Origin: Armatimonadota bacterium
GTDB taxonomy: Bacteria > Armatimonadota > UBA5829
Assembly (NCBI GenBank): GCA_039679645.1
Contig: JBDKUO010000039.1
Span: 1 to 64,000 of the forward strand
Length of the DNA stretch: 64,000 nt
Direction of reading: 5' to 3'
Shown here: positions 26,678 to 35,090 of the stretch, piece after piece
How the letters are laid out: each line of letters starts with the position of its first letter
Numbering within the stretch: position 1 is the stretch's first letter
Notes under the pieces: model-generated
Told to the model about the DNA's origin: nothing
What the model saw: only the letters and a program-made list of their open reading frames with translations
Database searches by the model: none
Made by a program: the position numbers and the translations under genes

Positions 26678-29111
26678 CGGACACTTCTCCGAGGACGGCA
26701 GGGAATACATAATTACTCGCCCCGATACGCCGCGCCCATGGGCAAACTATCTTACCAACGGCCGTTATTGCGCCATATGTTCGCAGACAGGCGGCGGGCA
26801 TTCGTTCTTTGAGACCTCCGGCTATAACCGCGTGACCCGCGAGTTCCCGCAGACCGTTGTCCTGCAGGACAGACCCGGCAGATATGTCTATTTGAGGGAT
26901 GCCGAGACGGGAGAGTATTGGACCGCAAACTGGCAGCCGGTTTGTGACGACACCTCGAACTTCGAAGCGCGCCATGGCATAGGATATACGCAAATCGTCC
27001 GATCGAGCCATGGCGTCGAGAGCAGCATTACATACTACGTGCCCCCGCGCGATGATATCGAGGTATGGATGGTGTCCATCAAGAATATCTCGGACAAGAA
27101 ACGCGAAATCCAGGCATTTCCATACGTCAAATGGGACCTGGCAAACTATATATTCAATGCTACTGAATCCAATTTCTCAATACTGTTCAATGAAGCAAGC
27201 GTCGAAGACAGCACGATCTTTGTCAGCATCCGCTACTGGAACATAACCTCGGGCTCGACTGCCAATCCGAATGCAAGGTGGGATAAATGGGCATTTATGA
27301 CATCCAGCGCGCTCGTGGAGGCGCATGACTGCTTTGAAGAAGAGTTTATGGGAATGTATCACAACTACTCGAACCCTCGTGCAATAGAGGAGGGGCAGCT
27401 TCGCAACAGTCAGGGTCTTGGCCGGGATATAATGGCCTCGCTGCAGCACAGGTTTGTCCTTGAGCCCGGCGAGGAGGCGAAGTTCAATGTTCTGGTGGGC
27501 GTGGTCTTTCACAAGGAAGCCGCCTGGAGCCTTCGTGACAGGTATAATGAGTGGGATGAAGCCGAGCGTGGTCTTGCCGAAGTAAACCGCTACTGGGAGG
27601 GCTATCTTGGCCGGACAAACGCCGAAACCCCCAGCCGCGAGTTCAATCTGTCGTTCAACATCTGGAATAAGTATCAGGCCTGGGTGACATCGCGGTGGAC
27701 CAGGATGGACTCGTATTATGTCGGCGGCGGTTCGATCATCGGATTCCGAGACAGTTGGCAGGACATGCTTGCTATTCTTCCAAATGATCTTGCCTGGGCC
27801 AGAGAGCGCGTAATTTATATGCTCGAACACCAGTTTCCTGACGGCAGCACTCTGCACAACTGGGACCCTCTCACCAACATCGGTGTAAAGACGGGCCACT
27901 CCGACGACCCGATGTGGCTGGTGCTCGGTGTGATGGAGTATCTGAAAGAGTCGGGCGACCTGATGTTTCTTGACGAGGCCGTCAAATACTACGACAGCGG
28001 CTCAGAGACCGTCCGCATGCATGTGCTCAGAGCAATTGACTATACTCTGGACCATATGAGCGAGCGCGGCATTCCTCTAATTATGGCAGCCGATTGGAAC
28101 GACGGCCTGGACTATGTCGGCAGGCAGGGACGCGGCGAGAGCGCCATGGTGGCGGCGCATCTAGCTTGGATGCTCCGTGAAGTGGCTGCGCTGATGTGGT
28201 TTGTAGGCAGCGATGCGCAGGCTCAGAAATATGTGGAAGAAAGAGACAAGCTTATAAGAAATATCAACCTGCATCTGTGGGACGGTGAATGGTATATCAG
28301 AGGCACGCGTGATGACGGCGAGGCGTTCGGTTCGTCGCGAAATATCGAGGGCCGCATATATATAAACGCGCAGTCCTGGATGATTATTGGAACTGCAGCG
28401 CCTAAAAACCGCGCTCTGCGCTGTATGAACTCAGTATGCAAGCACCTGAACACTCCATACGGCCCGGCATTGTTCCTGCCCGCCTATCGTCAGCCCGACC
28501 CGAAACTTGGAATTATAACGCGCTTTGCTCCAGGCACAAAAGAAAACGGCACTGTCTTTTGCCATCCCGTTGCGTGGGCAATAATGGCGGAGTGTATTCT
28601 CGGCAGGGGCGATCAGGCTTATGAGTATTGGAAAGAAGTCTCGTTCGTCCACCGCGGCGAGCAGGATGAAAACACATATAAGGTCGATCCGTATGTGTAT
28701 TGCGAATATATCCATGGTCCCGATTCAAAATACTACGGCCAGGGTGAGTTCAGTTGGATGACCGGCGCCGCTGCGTGGATGTGGAAAGTCGCTCTCGACT
28801 GGATACTTGGCGTTCGTGCGGAGATAAGGGGTCTGATGATCGATCCGTGCATACCATCTGAATGGGATTCGTATAGAGTTGTCCGGCGGTTCAGACGGGC
28901 GACATATGAAGTGACTGTCGAAAACCCCGAGCATGTATCGCACGGCGTGAAGGAGATATACGTCGACGGCATGAGCCACGATTCTTATCTTCTGCCGATA
29001 TTTCCCGGCGGCGAAACGCATCAGATACGTGTTGTTATGGGGGAACCCACAGTTCAGATTGAGATGACGGCTGAGATAATATCCGAAGAGATCAGTGTAT
29101 CGACTGAATGA
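26670..29111 (+). CDS. GH94-family glycoside phosphorylase-like protein
   Basis: An 813-residue cytoplasmic protein of the cellobiose/chitobiose phosphorylase family (GH94). The N-terminal beta-sandwich opens with RPWANYLTNGRYCAICSQTG. The (alpha/alpha)6 barrel contains GFRDSWQDMLAI and the catalytic-acid segment AADWNDGLDYVG near residues 472-482. The C-terminal part has DPCIPSEWD and IYVDG. Family members split beta-linked disaccharides with phosphate to give a sugar 1-phosphate. The exact disaccharide is not predictable. It starts inside the BON gene and ends exactly where the convergent MgtC-family gene ends. Confidence 0.88.
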   Translation: MSDGHFSEDGREYIITRPDTPRPWANYLTNGRYCAICSQTGGGHSFFETSGYNRVTREFPQTVVLQDRPGRYVYLRDAETGEYWTANWQPVCDDTSNFEARHGIGYTQIVRSSHGVESSITYYVPPRDDIEVWMVSIKNISDKKREIQAFPYVKWDLANYIFNATESNFSILFNEASVEDSTIFVSIRYWNITSGSTANPNARWDKWAFMTSSALVEAHDCFEEEFMGMYHNYSNPRAIEEGQLRNSQGLGRDIMASLQHRFVLEPGEEAKFNVLVGVVFHKEAAWSLRDRYNEWDEAERGLAEVNRYWEGYLGRTNAETPSREFNLSFNIWNKYQAWVTSRWTRMDSYYVGGGSIIGFRDSWQDMLAILPNDLAWARERVIYMLEHQFPDGSTLHNWDPLTNIGVKTGHSDDPMWLVLGVMEYLKESGDLMFLDEAVKYYDSGSETVRMHVLRAIDYTLDHMSERGIPLIMAADWNDGLDYVGRQGRGESAMVAAHLAWMLREVAALMWFVGSDAQAQKYVEERDKLIRNINLHLWDGEWYIRGTRDDGEAFGSSRNIEGRIYINAQSWMIIGTAAPKNRALRCMNSVCKHLNTPYGPALFLPAYRQPDPKLGIITRFAPGTKENGTVFCHPVAWAIMAECILGRGDQAYEYWKEVSFVHRGEQDENTYKVDPYVYCEYIHGPDSKYYGQGEFSWMTGAAAWMWKVALDWILGVRAEIRGLMIDPCIPSEWDSYRVVRRFRRATYEVTVENPEHVSHGVKEIYVDGMSHDSYLLPIFPGGETHQIRVVMGEPTVQIEMTAEIISEEISVSTE

Positions 29112-29777
29112 TCAGTCCCATCTGTAGTTGACTATATTTTTGACATTTGCAAGGTCACTGTCAAATGCTATCTCATCAAATGCTGCCGGAGCGCGAAGCT
29201 TGAACGCGATCATGAACCCGCCACCATCCGTGTCATCCTCGCGGTTGAGCATTCGCACGCGTATGCCATGCTTTGAGAGGATCGAGAGTATATCGCTGAT
29301 ATCCTCCTGCGCATGCGATGTAAGAATTGTCAGCGTCCGCTCATCCTTGTGTGACGTCAATAGCTTTTCAAGGGGAGCTATCAGGCTCAGCACAACGAAT
29401 GCCAGCAAACTCGCAATAGCCGCAAGATACAGCATGTCGCCGCCGATCCCGGCAGCGACACCGATTGCAGCGACTGTCCATATGCTGGCCGCGGTCGTAA
29501 GCCCCCTGATAACGCTTCCCTGATGGATAATAGTCCCCGCTCCCAGGAAACCGACGCCGGTCACAATCTGCGCAGTAACCCTTGCCGGATCATACATCTT
29601 TCCCGCAATCTGATATGATGCCAGGGTGAAGAGCGTGGAACCGAAGCAGACCAGTATATGCGTGCGCAGTCCAGCCGGACGTCCATGGGTTTCGCGCTCC
29701 ATTCCTATCATTGCTCCCAGCAGCAATGATATTATGAGCCTGAAAGTCATATCCCAAAGTGTCAGATTGTGCATCAT
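29112..29777 (-). CDS. MgtC/SapB-family membrane protein
   Basis: A 221-residue protein with four or five N-terminal membrane helices carrying the family signatures GAMIGMERETHGRPAGLRTH and GVGFLGAGTII, then a cytoplasmic ACT-like C-terminal domain (about 145-221). Family members are tied to growth at low magnesium and to membrane-potential control. Two adjacent ATG codons follow GAGGTC. Its stop abuts the GH94 stop with no spacer. Confidence 0.85.
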   Translation of the reverse strand: MMHNLTLWDMTFRLIISLLLGAMIGMERETHGRPAGLRTHILVCFGSTLFTLASYQIAGKMYDPARVTAQIVTGVGFLGAGTIIHQGSVIRGLTTAASIWTVAAIGVAAGIGGDMLYLAAIASLLAFVVLSLIAPLEKLLTSHKDERTLTILTSHAQEDISDILSILSKHGIRVRMLNREDDTDGGGFMIAFKLRAPAAFDEIAFDSDLANVKNIVNYRWD

Positions 29778-29892
29778 GACCTCAAATCGCGGGTGTATGC
29801 CAAATCTACGGGAACTTAATATGGGGGCTTTGCCCCCAATCCCCCACCAAAGGCTTTGCCTCTGGACTCCACCAGGAAACCAGGTTTTTTGT

Positions 29893-29970
29893 ATGCTGCG
29901 GGAATGACATTACTATCTTGCTCATCAAATAACACAAGCGTAAGTTCCCGCAGCATGTAAACTAATCGAG
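29893..29970. repeat. 78-bp repeat, copy 1
   Basis: Begins ATGCTGCGGGAATGAC and ends AACTAATCGAG. About 90% identical to 30128-30205. Internal arms TGCGGGAA/TTCCCGCA can form a hairpin. A decayed relative lies at about 40529-40588. Confidence 0.85.
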
Positions 29971-30127
29971 TTGTATTGGTTGCATCCCAAACTAAAGCGA
30001 AATAAGTCTGTGTCATTCCCGCGAAAGCGGAAATCCAGACACCGAAGCTCTCATCTGAACGCAGGTTCCTGGATTCCCAGTCAAGCTGGGAATGACATGC
30101 ACTTGAGTTGCTTCGGCAGCAATTTTT

Positions 30128-30205
30128 ATGCTGCGGGAACGACGTTACGATCTTGCTCATCACATACCACAAGCGTAAGTTCCCGCAGTACGTTAACTAA
30201 TCGAG
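30128..30205. repeat. 78-bp repeat, copy 2
   Basis: Begins ATGCTGCGGGAACGAC and ends AACTAATCGAG, directly before the proS stop region. Same length and orientation as copy 1. Confidence 0.85.
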
Positions 30206-30210
30206 TAATC

Positions 30211-31956
30211 TTATCCCTTCACCGCAGCCGACTGCGCTTTCTCTTCCAGTTCCTGGTAGAGCGTGCTGCGCAGTTCCAATACACGCGCGGTGGCCTCGTC
30301 AAGAGAGACCTCTTCCTTATTTTTGGTCGATCTCAGGCTGATCTCTACCTTGCCTTCAGATGCCAGCCGGCCTGCCACAACATGAATCGGCGCGCCCATC
30401 AGATCGGCGTCCTTAAACTTTACACCGGGCCGCTCATCGCGTTCATCCAGCAACACGTCCACGCCGCTTTCCTGAAGCTCCTCATACAAACGTGTGGCTG
30501 CATTGCACTGGGCTTCGTCATCCGCATTAAGCAGGATCACAGCCACCTCAAAAGGCGCAACGCTTATCGGCCAGATGATGCCGTCCTTGTCGTTGTGAGT
30601 TTCGGGAATTGCGGCCAGCATTCGACTGACCCCCATCCCGTAGCAGCCCATGATAAACGGCTTCTCTTTGCCGTCGTCATCCAGGAACTTTGCGCCCATC
30701 GTCTCTGAGTAGCGAGTCCCGAGCTTGAAAATATGCCCGACCTCCATGCCGCGCTCAGTCTTGAGAGTGCCATTGCACTTTGGACACGGATCACCCTTGG
30801 ATGCTACCCGAATATCGGCGAACTGTGTCACCACGAAATCTCTTCCAAGGTTGGCATTGACGTAATGCGCGTCAGTCTTATTTCCGCCCACCACGAAGTT
30901 TGCCATACCTTCGACCTCAAGGTCTGCAATTATCTTTACATCTTTAAGCCCGACAGGCCCCGCGAACCCGACTTCAGCGCCGGTGAGCTTTATAATAGTC
31001 TCAGGATCGGCCATCTCAACGGACTTCACTCCCAGAGCGTTTCGCAGCTTGGGCTCGTTTATCTCCCTGTCGCCGCGCACAAGAGCCGCTATAACTTCAC
31101 CGTCTGCCTTGTATATGAGAGTCTTGACCAGCTTTTTGGGCGATTTCTTCAGAAATGAAGTCACCTGTTCTATCGTGCGAGTGTTTGGCGTATCGACCAG
31201 TTCGAGAGCCAACAGCTCCTCATCCGATTTCTTAATTGACCGCTCACCTATCTCACACTTCTCGGCATTCGCGCCATATCCGCAGGACTCGCAGATCAAA
31301 AGTGTATCTTCACCGGCGTCGCAGATAACCGTGTACTCCTGGCTGTCCTTGCCGCCGATTGCCCCCGAGTCGGCTTCGACCACCGCCGCGTCAAGTCCGC
31401 AGCGCGCGATGATTCTTGAGAACGCGACATACATCTTGTCATATGCGCGGTCCAGGTCGTCCCAACTGCGGTCGAAACTGTATGAGTCGAGCATTATAAA
31501 CTCGCGCCCGCGCACAACTCCGCCGCGCGGCCTCGGTTCGTCTCTGCCCTTGGTCTGTATCTGATAGAGATTGAGCGGCAGTTCACGATAGCTGCGCACA
31601 TCCCGCCGCACTATATCCGTTATCACTTCCTCGTGCGTGAAACCCATCGAGTAATCGCGAGCGTTTCTGTCCTTGAACCGGAACAGCACGTCCAGGTCCC
31701 ATCTGCCGCCCTCCTGATAGAGTTCAGCCGGGACCATTGTGGGCATAAGCAGTTCCTGCGCGCCCTGTTCGTCCATCTCCTCGCGCACGATCTTCTCGAT
31801 CTTCTTGATAACCTTATATCCCAGCGGCAGATAGTCGTATATCCCCGCCGCCACATTGCGTATAAACCCGCCGCGCAGCAGCAGCCTGTGGCTTGCCATC
31901 TGCGCCTCGGCGGGAACCTCTCTTAAAGTTGGAAAGAATAAATTAGATGCTCGCAT
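30211..31956 (-). CDS. proS: prolyl-tRNA synthetase
   Basis: A 581-residue class II synthetase of the bacterial type. Motif 1 lies in the first 100 residues (GIYDYLPLGYKVIKKIEKIV). Motif 2 is around FRFKDRNARDYSMGFTHEE, an editing insertion spans about 225-400, motif 3 is GCYGMGVSRMLAA, and the anticodon-binding domain is C-terminal. It charges tRNA-Pro. ATG 31956 follows GAGG by 5 bases. It is the last gene of the rpsB-to-proS run. No T-box leader is seen upstream. Confidence 0.95.
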   Translation of the reverse strand: MRASNLFFPTLREVPAEAQMASHRLLLRGGFIRNVAAGIYDYLPLGYKVIKKIEKIVREEMDEQGAQELLMPTMVPAELYQEGGRWDLDVLFRFKDRNARDYSMGFTHEEVITDIVRRDVRSYRELPLNLYQIQTKGRDEPRPRGGVVRGREFIMLDSYSFDRSWDDLDRAYDKMYVAFSRIIARCGLDAAVVEADSGAIGGKDSQEYTVICDAGEDTLLICESCGYGANAEKCEIGERSIKKSDEELLALELVDTPNTRTIEQVTSFLKKSPKKLVKTLIYKADGEVIAALVRGDREINEPKLRNALGVKSVEMADPETIIKLTGAEVGFAGPVGLKDVKIIADLEVEGMANFVVGGNKTDAHYVNANLGRDFVVTQFADIRVASKGDPCPKCNGTLKTERGMEVGHIFKLGTRYSETMGAKFLDDDGKEKPFIMGCYGMGVSRMLAAIPETHNDKDGIIWPISVAPFEVAVILLNADDEAQCNAATRLYEELQESGVDVLLDERDERPGVKFKDADLMGAPIHVVAGRLASEGKVEISLRSTKNKEEVSLDEATARVLELRSTLYQELEEKAQSAAVKG

Positions 31957-31980
31957 ATTATCCTCTGTTATGTGTTTATG

Positions 31981-32101
31981 GGTTATGAGTTATGGGTTGC
32001 TGTGATTGACACGTAACTCTAAACTCATAACTCACAACTCCGTTGATGGGTGACGATCTCCGAATCGTCACCTCGATGCCGGACGGGGTCTCCGAACCCC
32101 G
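31981..32101. repeat. palindromic word repeat and two CTCCGA-loop hairpins
   Basis: GTTATGAGTT (31982-31991) is perfectly inverted at 32022-32031 (AACTCATAAC) within runs of AACTC words. Next come two hairpins sharing the loop CTCCGA: GGTGACGAT/ATCGTCACC (32049-32072) and CGGGGT/ACCCCG (32084-32101). They separate the GNAT gene from proS. Confidence 0.85.
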
Positions 32102-32110
32102 AAACCTTAT

Positions 32111-32563
32111 TCAGAATTCGATTGCCACCGCTTCTTCGCCGCAGTCCGGAAACTTTGGGCAGTTAATGCAGTCCGACCATATCTTTTGCGGCAGTGTGCC
32201 CTTATCTACTCGTGAAAATCCCATCTTCTCAAAAAAACCCGGCACGTATGTCAGCGCAAAAACCTTCGGTACGCCCATCTGCCGCGCATCGTCCAGACAT
32301 TCCTGAACAAGCAACCTGCCATAGCCCTTGCTTTGGACATCCGGCTCAACCGCAAGTGAACGGACTTCGGCAAGGTCTCCCCATGTGATATGCAGCGCGC
32401 AGCAGCCAAGTATACGTTCGTCGGCGGATTCAATAACCACAAAATCGCGTATGTTTTCGTAGATCGCATTGAGCGAGCGTGGCAGCATCTCGCTCCTGTC
32501 TGCGAACTGATTGATCAGCCTCTGCAGTTCGGCTACATCTGAGACCTTTGCTCTTCTAATCAA
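32111..32563 (-). CDS. GNAT N-acetyltransferase (ArgA-like)
   Basis: A 150-residue acetyltransferase. The acetyl-CoA loop is VEPDVQSKGYGRLLVQ, preceded by the strand AEVRSLAVEP. The C-terminal region FFEKMGFSRVDKGTLPQKIW with CINCPKFPDC is typical of short N-acetylglutamate-synthase-like proteins. TTG 32563 is chosen because it lies one base after the ispG stop, with GGAG about 10 bases upstream; the longer frame would run backwards through ispG. It may start arginine synthesis, but other substrates are possible. Confidence 0.82.
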   Translation of the reverse strand: MIRRAKVSDVAELQRLINQFADRSEMLPRSLNAIYENIRDFVVIESADERILGCCALHITWGDLAEVRSLAVEPDVQSKGYGRLLVQECLDDARQMGVPKVFALTYVPGFFEKMGFSRVDKGTLPQKIWSDCINCPKFPDCGEEAVAIEF

Positions 32564-32564
32564 T

Positions 32565-33629
32565 TTAGAGTTTCTCCACTTCTTTGATAAGCTCATCAAC
32601 GAGCTTGTCTTCCGGCACGCTCCGAAGCATTTCGCCTTTTGCAAAGAGCACGCCCGAACCTCTGCCGCCCGCAATCCCAACATCGGCCAATGATGCTTCA
32701 CCAGGACCGTTTACAATGCATCCCATAACCGCGACAGTTATCGGCTTAGACGGTGGATTAGCCTCCAGCCGCTGCCTAACTTTGTCCGCGATATCAGATA
32801 AATCTATTGCGCAGCGCCCGCATGTAGGGCACGATACAATAGTAAACGGCTTTCTCCTTAGTCCAAGGCTGTTCAAGATTTCAATCCCAACCTTGACTTC
32901 CTCCACCGGGTCGCCGGTTAGAGACACACGGATCGTATCCCCGATTCCTTCGGCAAGCAGCGTCCCGATTCCTACCGAGCTTCTTATCGTGCCTTCCCAG
33001 GCCAGCCCTGCCTCAGTGACGCCCAGGTGGAGCGGGTAATCACATCTCTTGCTTGCCAGTTCGTATGCGCGGATCATCATCGGAACATCGAACGCTTTGA
33101 GCGAGAGCACAATATCTTCAAACCCGAGCTTTTCAAGAACCTGCACTTCGTCAAGTCCGCTCTCAACCAAGGCTTCGGGCGTAGGTACTCCGTAGCGCTT
33201 GCGGTCTATCGATCCCGCATTCACGCCTATCCTTATGGGGACTCCGTGTTCCTTTGCGGCTTTTGCGACGGCTTCTACGCGGTCTGTCGAACCGATATTG
33301 CCCGGGTTGATCCGCAGCTTGTCGACACCTGCATCCAAACTTGCAAGCGCAAGTTTATAGTCAAAATGAATGTCGGCGACCAGTGGAATGGAGATAGATT
33401 GCTTGATCTTGCCCAGAGCCGCCGCCGCCTCGCTGTTTGGCACCGCAGCCCGAATAATATCGCATCCGGCTGCCTCAAGGCGCTTGATCTGAGCCACAGT
33501 GGCTTCTACATCTGCTGTCGGCGTGTTGGCCATGGACTGGATCGATACAGGCGCGCCGCCGCCTATCTCTACGCCGCCGACCTTAACCTTTCGCGTCAGC
33601 CTTCTCAGCTCTTTACTCTCCACTCTCAA
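32565..33629 (-). CDS. ispG: (E)-4-hydroxy-3-methylbut-2-enyl-diphosphate synthase (IspG/GcpE)
   Basis: A 354-residue iron-sulfur enzyme for the penultimate step of the MEP isoprenoid pathway. It has a TIM-barrel N-terminal part (SIQSMANTPTADVEATV, VADIHFDYKLAL, KLRINPGNIG) and a C-terminal reductase domain with cluster-binding cysteines in SCPTCGRC and MGCIVNGPGE. The first residues are encoded by a GAGTGGAGAG word repeat that also supplies GGAGAG as the ribosome site. TTG 33629 or GTG 33623 could be the true start. It follows rseP by 9 bases. Confidence 0.93.
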   Translation of the reverse strand: MRVESKELRRLTRKVKVGGVEIGGGAPVSIQSMANTPTADVEATVAQIKRLEAAGCDIIRAAVPNSEAAAALGKIKQSISIPLVADIHFDYKLALASLDAGVDKLRINPGNIGSTDRVEAVAKAAKEHGVPIRIGVNAGSIDRKRYGVPTPEALVESGLDEVQVLEKLGFEDIVLSLKAFDVPMMIRAYELASKRCDYPLHLGVTEAGLAWEGTIRSSVGIGTLLAEGIGDTIRVSLTGDPVEEVKVGIEILNSLGLRRKPFTIVSCPTCGRCAIDLSDIADKVRQRLEANPPSKPITVAVMGCIVNGPGEASLADVGIAGGRGSGVLFAKGEMLRSVPEDKLVDELIKEVEKL

Positions 33630-33640
33630 CTCTCCACTCT
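33604..33640. repeat. word repeat (GAGTGGAGAG type) at the rseP/ispG junction
   Basis: On the coding (minus) strand AGAGTGGAGAGTTGAGAGTG continues into GAGAGTAAAGAG. It spans the rseP stop region, the ispG ribosome site, the ispG start and its first codons. Confidence 0.75.
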
Positions 33641-34937
33641 ACTGCGGCACCAGACCCTGGGATATCTTGGACAGGTCCGACCAGATTACAGTCACGAATA
33701 TCGCTGCGATAATAAATAAGCCGATCATGGTCACTGTCTGCATCTGCTCACGCGTGAGGCGTTTTCTGCGCACTGCTTCAACCGCAAGTATCGCCAGATG
33801 ACCGCCATCAACTACAGGGATGGGGACCAGGTTTATGACGGCAAGGCTCATACTCAGCATGCCCAGCAATTGTACCAGCGAATATGGACCGCGTGCCACA
33901 GATGACTGTGTTATCTTGGCGATAAGCACGGGACCACCGATATTCTCAGCTATTTTTTTGCTGGTAAGAGACTGAACGATCTCCACAACAATATCCTTTG
34001 TGAGGATAAGGCCATTGGTTGCAGATTCTATAAAGCCCGCCTTTTTAAGCGTCTGTTCGGGCACAAACCCTAGTAGGCCTATCGCCATAAACTTTTCCGA
34101 TTTACTGATCGGCTTTGCAGTCAGCGTAATGGTCTTGCCATTTCTGTCTATCTCAAGCCTTGCTTGTTTGGTGCCGAGATGCTTTACAGTATTTGCAAAA
34201 CCAGCGCCGTCTCTGATCTTATTGCCATTTACAGAGATGATCTTGTCATCCTCTTGAATACCTGCTTTTTGCGCAGCCGACTTGTCCGCGACTGCATCTA
34301 CGGTGCCCTGCTTGCCCTCAGGAAATGACCACATTGCATTGAGATAGATTATCGTCCATCGCGGGGCAGCAGATTTTGTAAAGGTTTTTCCGTTGCGCAT
34401 AACGGTCAGAGTCAACTTCTTGCCGGGGTTATCGTGGATGAGCTTGGTCATATCCTTGCCGCCCTTAACGGGTTTCTGATCGATGGCGAGTATTCGGTCT
34501 CCCGTGCGGATGCCGATTTTGGCAGCCACTGATTGAGGATTAACCATAGCGACCTTGTTTTCTGTGTTGCCGGTCGGGAATCCCCAGAATACGCCCATAG
34601 TCACAAACACGATTACTGCAAGCACGAAGCTGGCGAACGGCCCTGCGAAGATCACCAGCGCACGCTTCCATATAGCCTGCGCTTGAAAACCATCCGCTAT
34701 ATCTTCCTCACCCGGTTCCATACCGGCAAGCTTCACAAACCCGCCCAATGGAAATGGATGAATCGTATATTCCGTGGCGCCGCGCTTAATAAGCGTAATC
34801 AGCTTCGGACCAAAGCCGAATGCGAACTCATCTACGCGAATTCCGACAAGCCGGGCAACAGTGAAGTGACCCAGCTCATGAAACATCACCAATATTGCAA
34901 ATAAGAAAACCAGCGCTATAGCCGTTTGAATTATCAA
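33639..34937 (-). CDS. rseP: RIP metalloprotease RseP (site-2 protease)
   Basis: A 432-residue inner-membrane zinc protease. The active site is HELGH (His20, Glu21, His24) in the first helix, and the third ligand motif is VVDGGHLAIL near the C-terminus. Between them lie two PDZ-like domains (GIRTGDRILAIDQKPV and GIQEDDKIISVNGNKI). It cleaves membrane-spanning anti-sigma factors and spent signal peptides, which makes it a plausible processing enzyme for the anti-sigma-like proteins at 20.5-25.5 kb. It starts at TTG 34937 behind GGGGAG. Confidence 0.93.
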   Translation of the reverse strand: MIIQTAIALVFLFAILVMFHELGHFTVARLVGIRVDEFAFGFGPKLITLIKRGATEYTIHPFPLGGFVKLAGMEPGEEDIADGFQAQAIWKRALVIFAGPFASFVLAVIVFVTMGVFWGFPTGNTENKVAMVNPQSVAAKIGIRTGDRILAIDQKPVKGGKDMTKLIHDNPGKKLTLTVMRNGKTFTKSAAPRWTIIYLNAMWSFPEGKQGTVDAVADKSAAQKAGIQEDDKIISVNGNKIRDGAGFANTVKHLGTKQARLEIDRNGKTITLTAKPISKSEKFMAIGLLGFVPEQTLKKAGFIESATNGLILTKDIVVEIVQSLTSKKIAENIGGPVLIAKITQSSVARGPYSLVQLLGMLSMSLAVINLVPIPVVDGGHLAILAVEAVRRKRLTREQMQTVTMIGLFIIAAIFVTVIWSDLSKISQGLVPQ

Positions 34938-34954
34938 ATCAGACTCCCCAGAAA

Positions 34955-34990
34955 GATTTAGTAATTAGTATATTATATTGATTATTGCTT
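34955..34990. repeat. AT-rich word repeat (TTTAGTAATTAGTATATT type)
   Basis: Between dxr and rseP; shares the sequence GATTTAGTA...TATTGATTAT...ATTGC with 14821-14862. Confidence 0.55.
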
Positions 34991-35090
34991 TTGCGCGTTC
35001 AATATGCGATGCTGACTAACCTTTTCGGAATCACTCGCAAACCTGAGTTAATATTGACGCCGACGAACAGCTTTCGAATCATCTGTATAT

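Larger units (their letters stand above)
29778..30210. repeat. 433-bp cluster of dispersed repeats
   Basis: No gene is seen. It holds GGGGGCTTTGCCCCC (29823-29837) and an 87-bp element with perfect 10-bp ends TGTCATTCCC/GGGAATGACA (30011-30097). Two direct copies of a 78-bp sequence, 29893-29970 and 30128-30205, differ at 8 positions by my count. Each 78-bp copy is itself a palindrome bounded by TGCGGGAA and TTCCCGCA. Confidence 0.85.

Noticed and set aside
31957-32110. T-box or other riboswitch upstream of proS
   Set aside because: The gap is only 150 bp and consists of word repeats and two short hairpins; no T-box sequence is seen.
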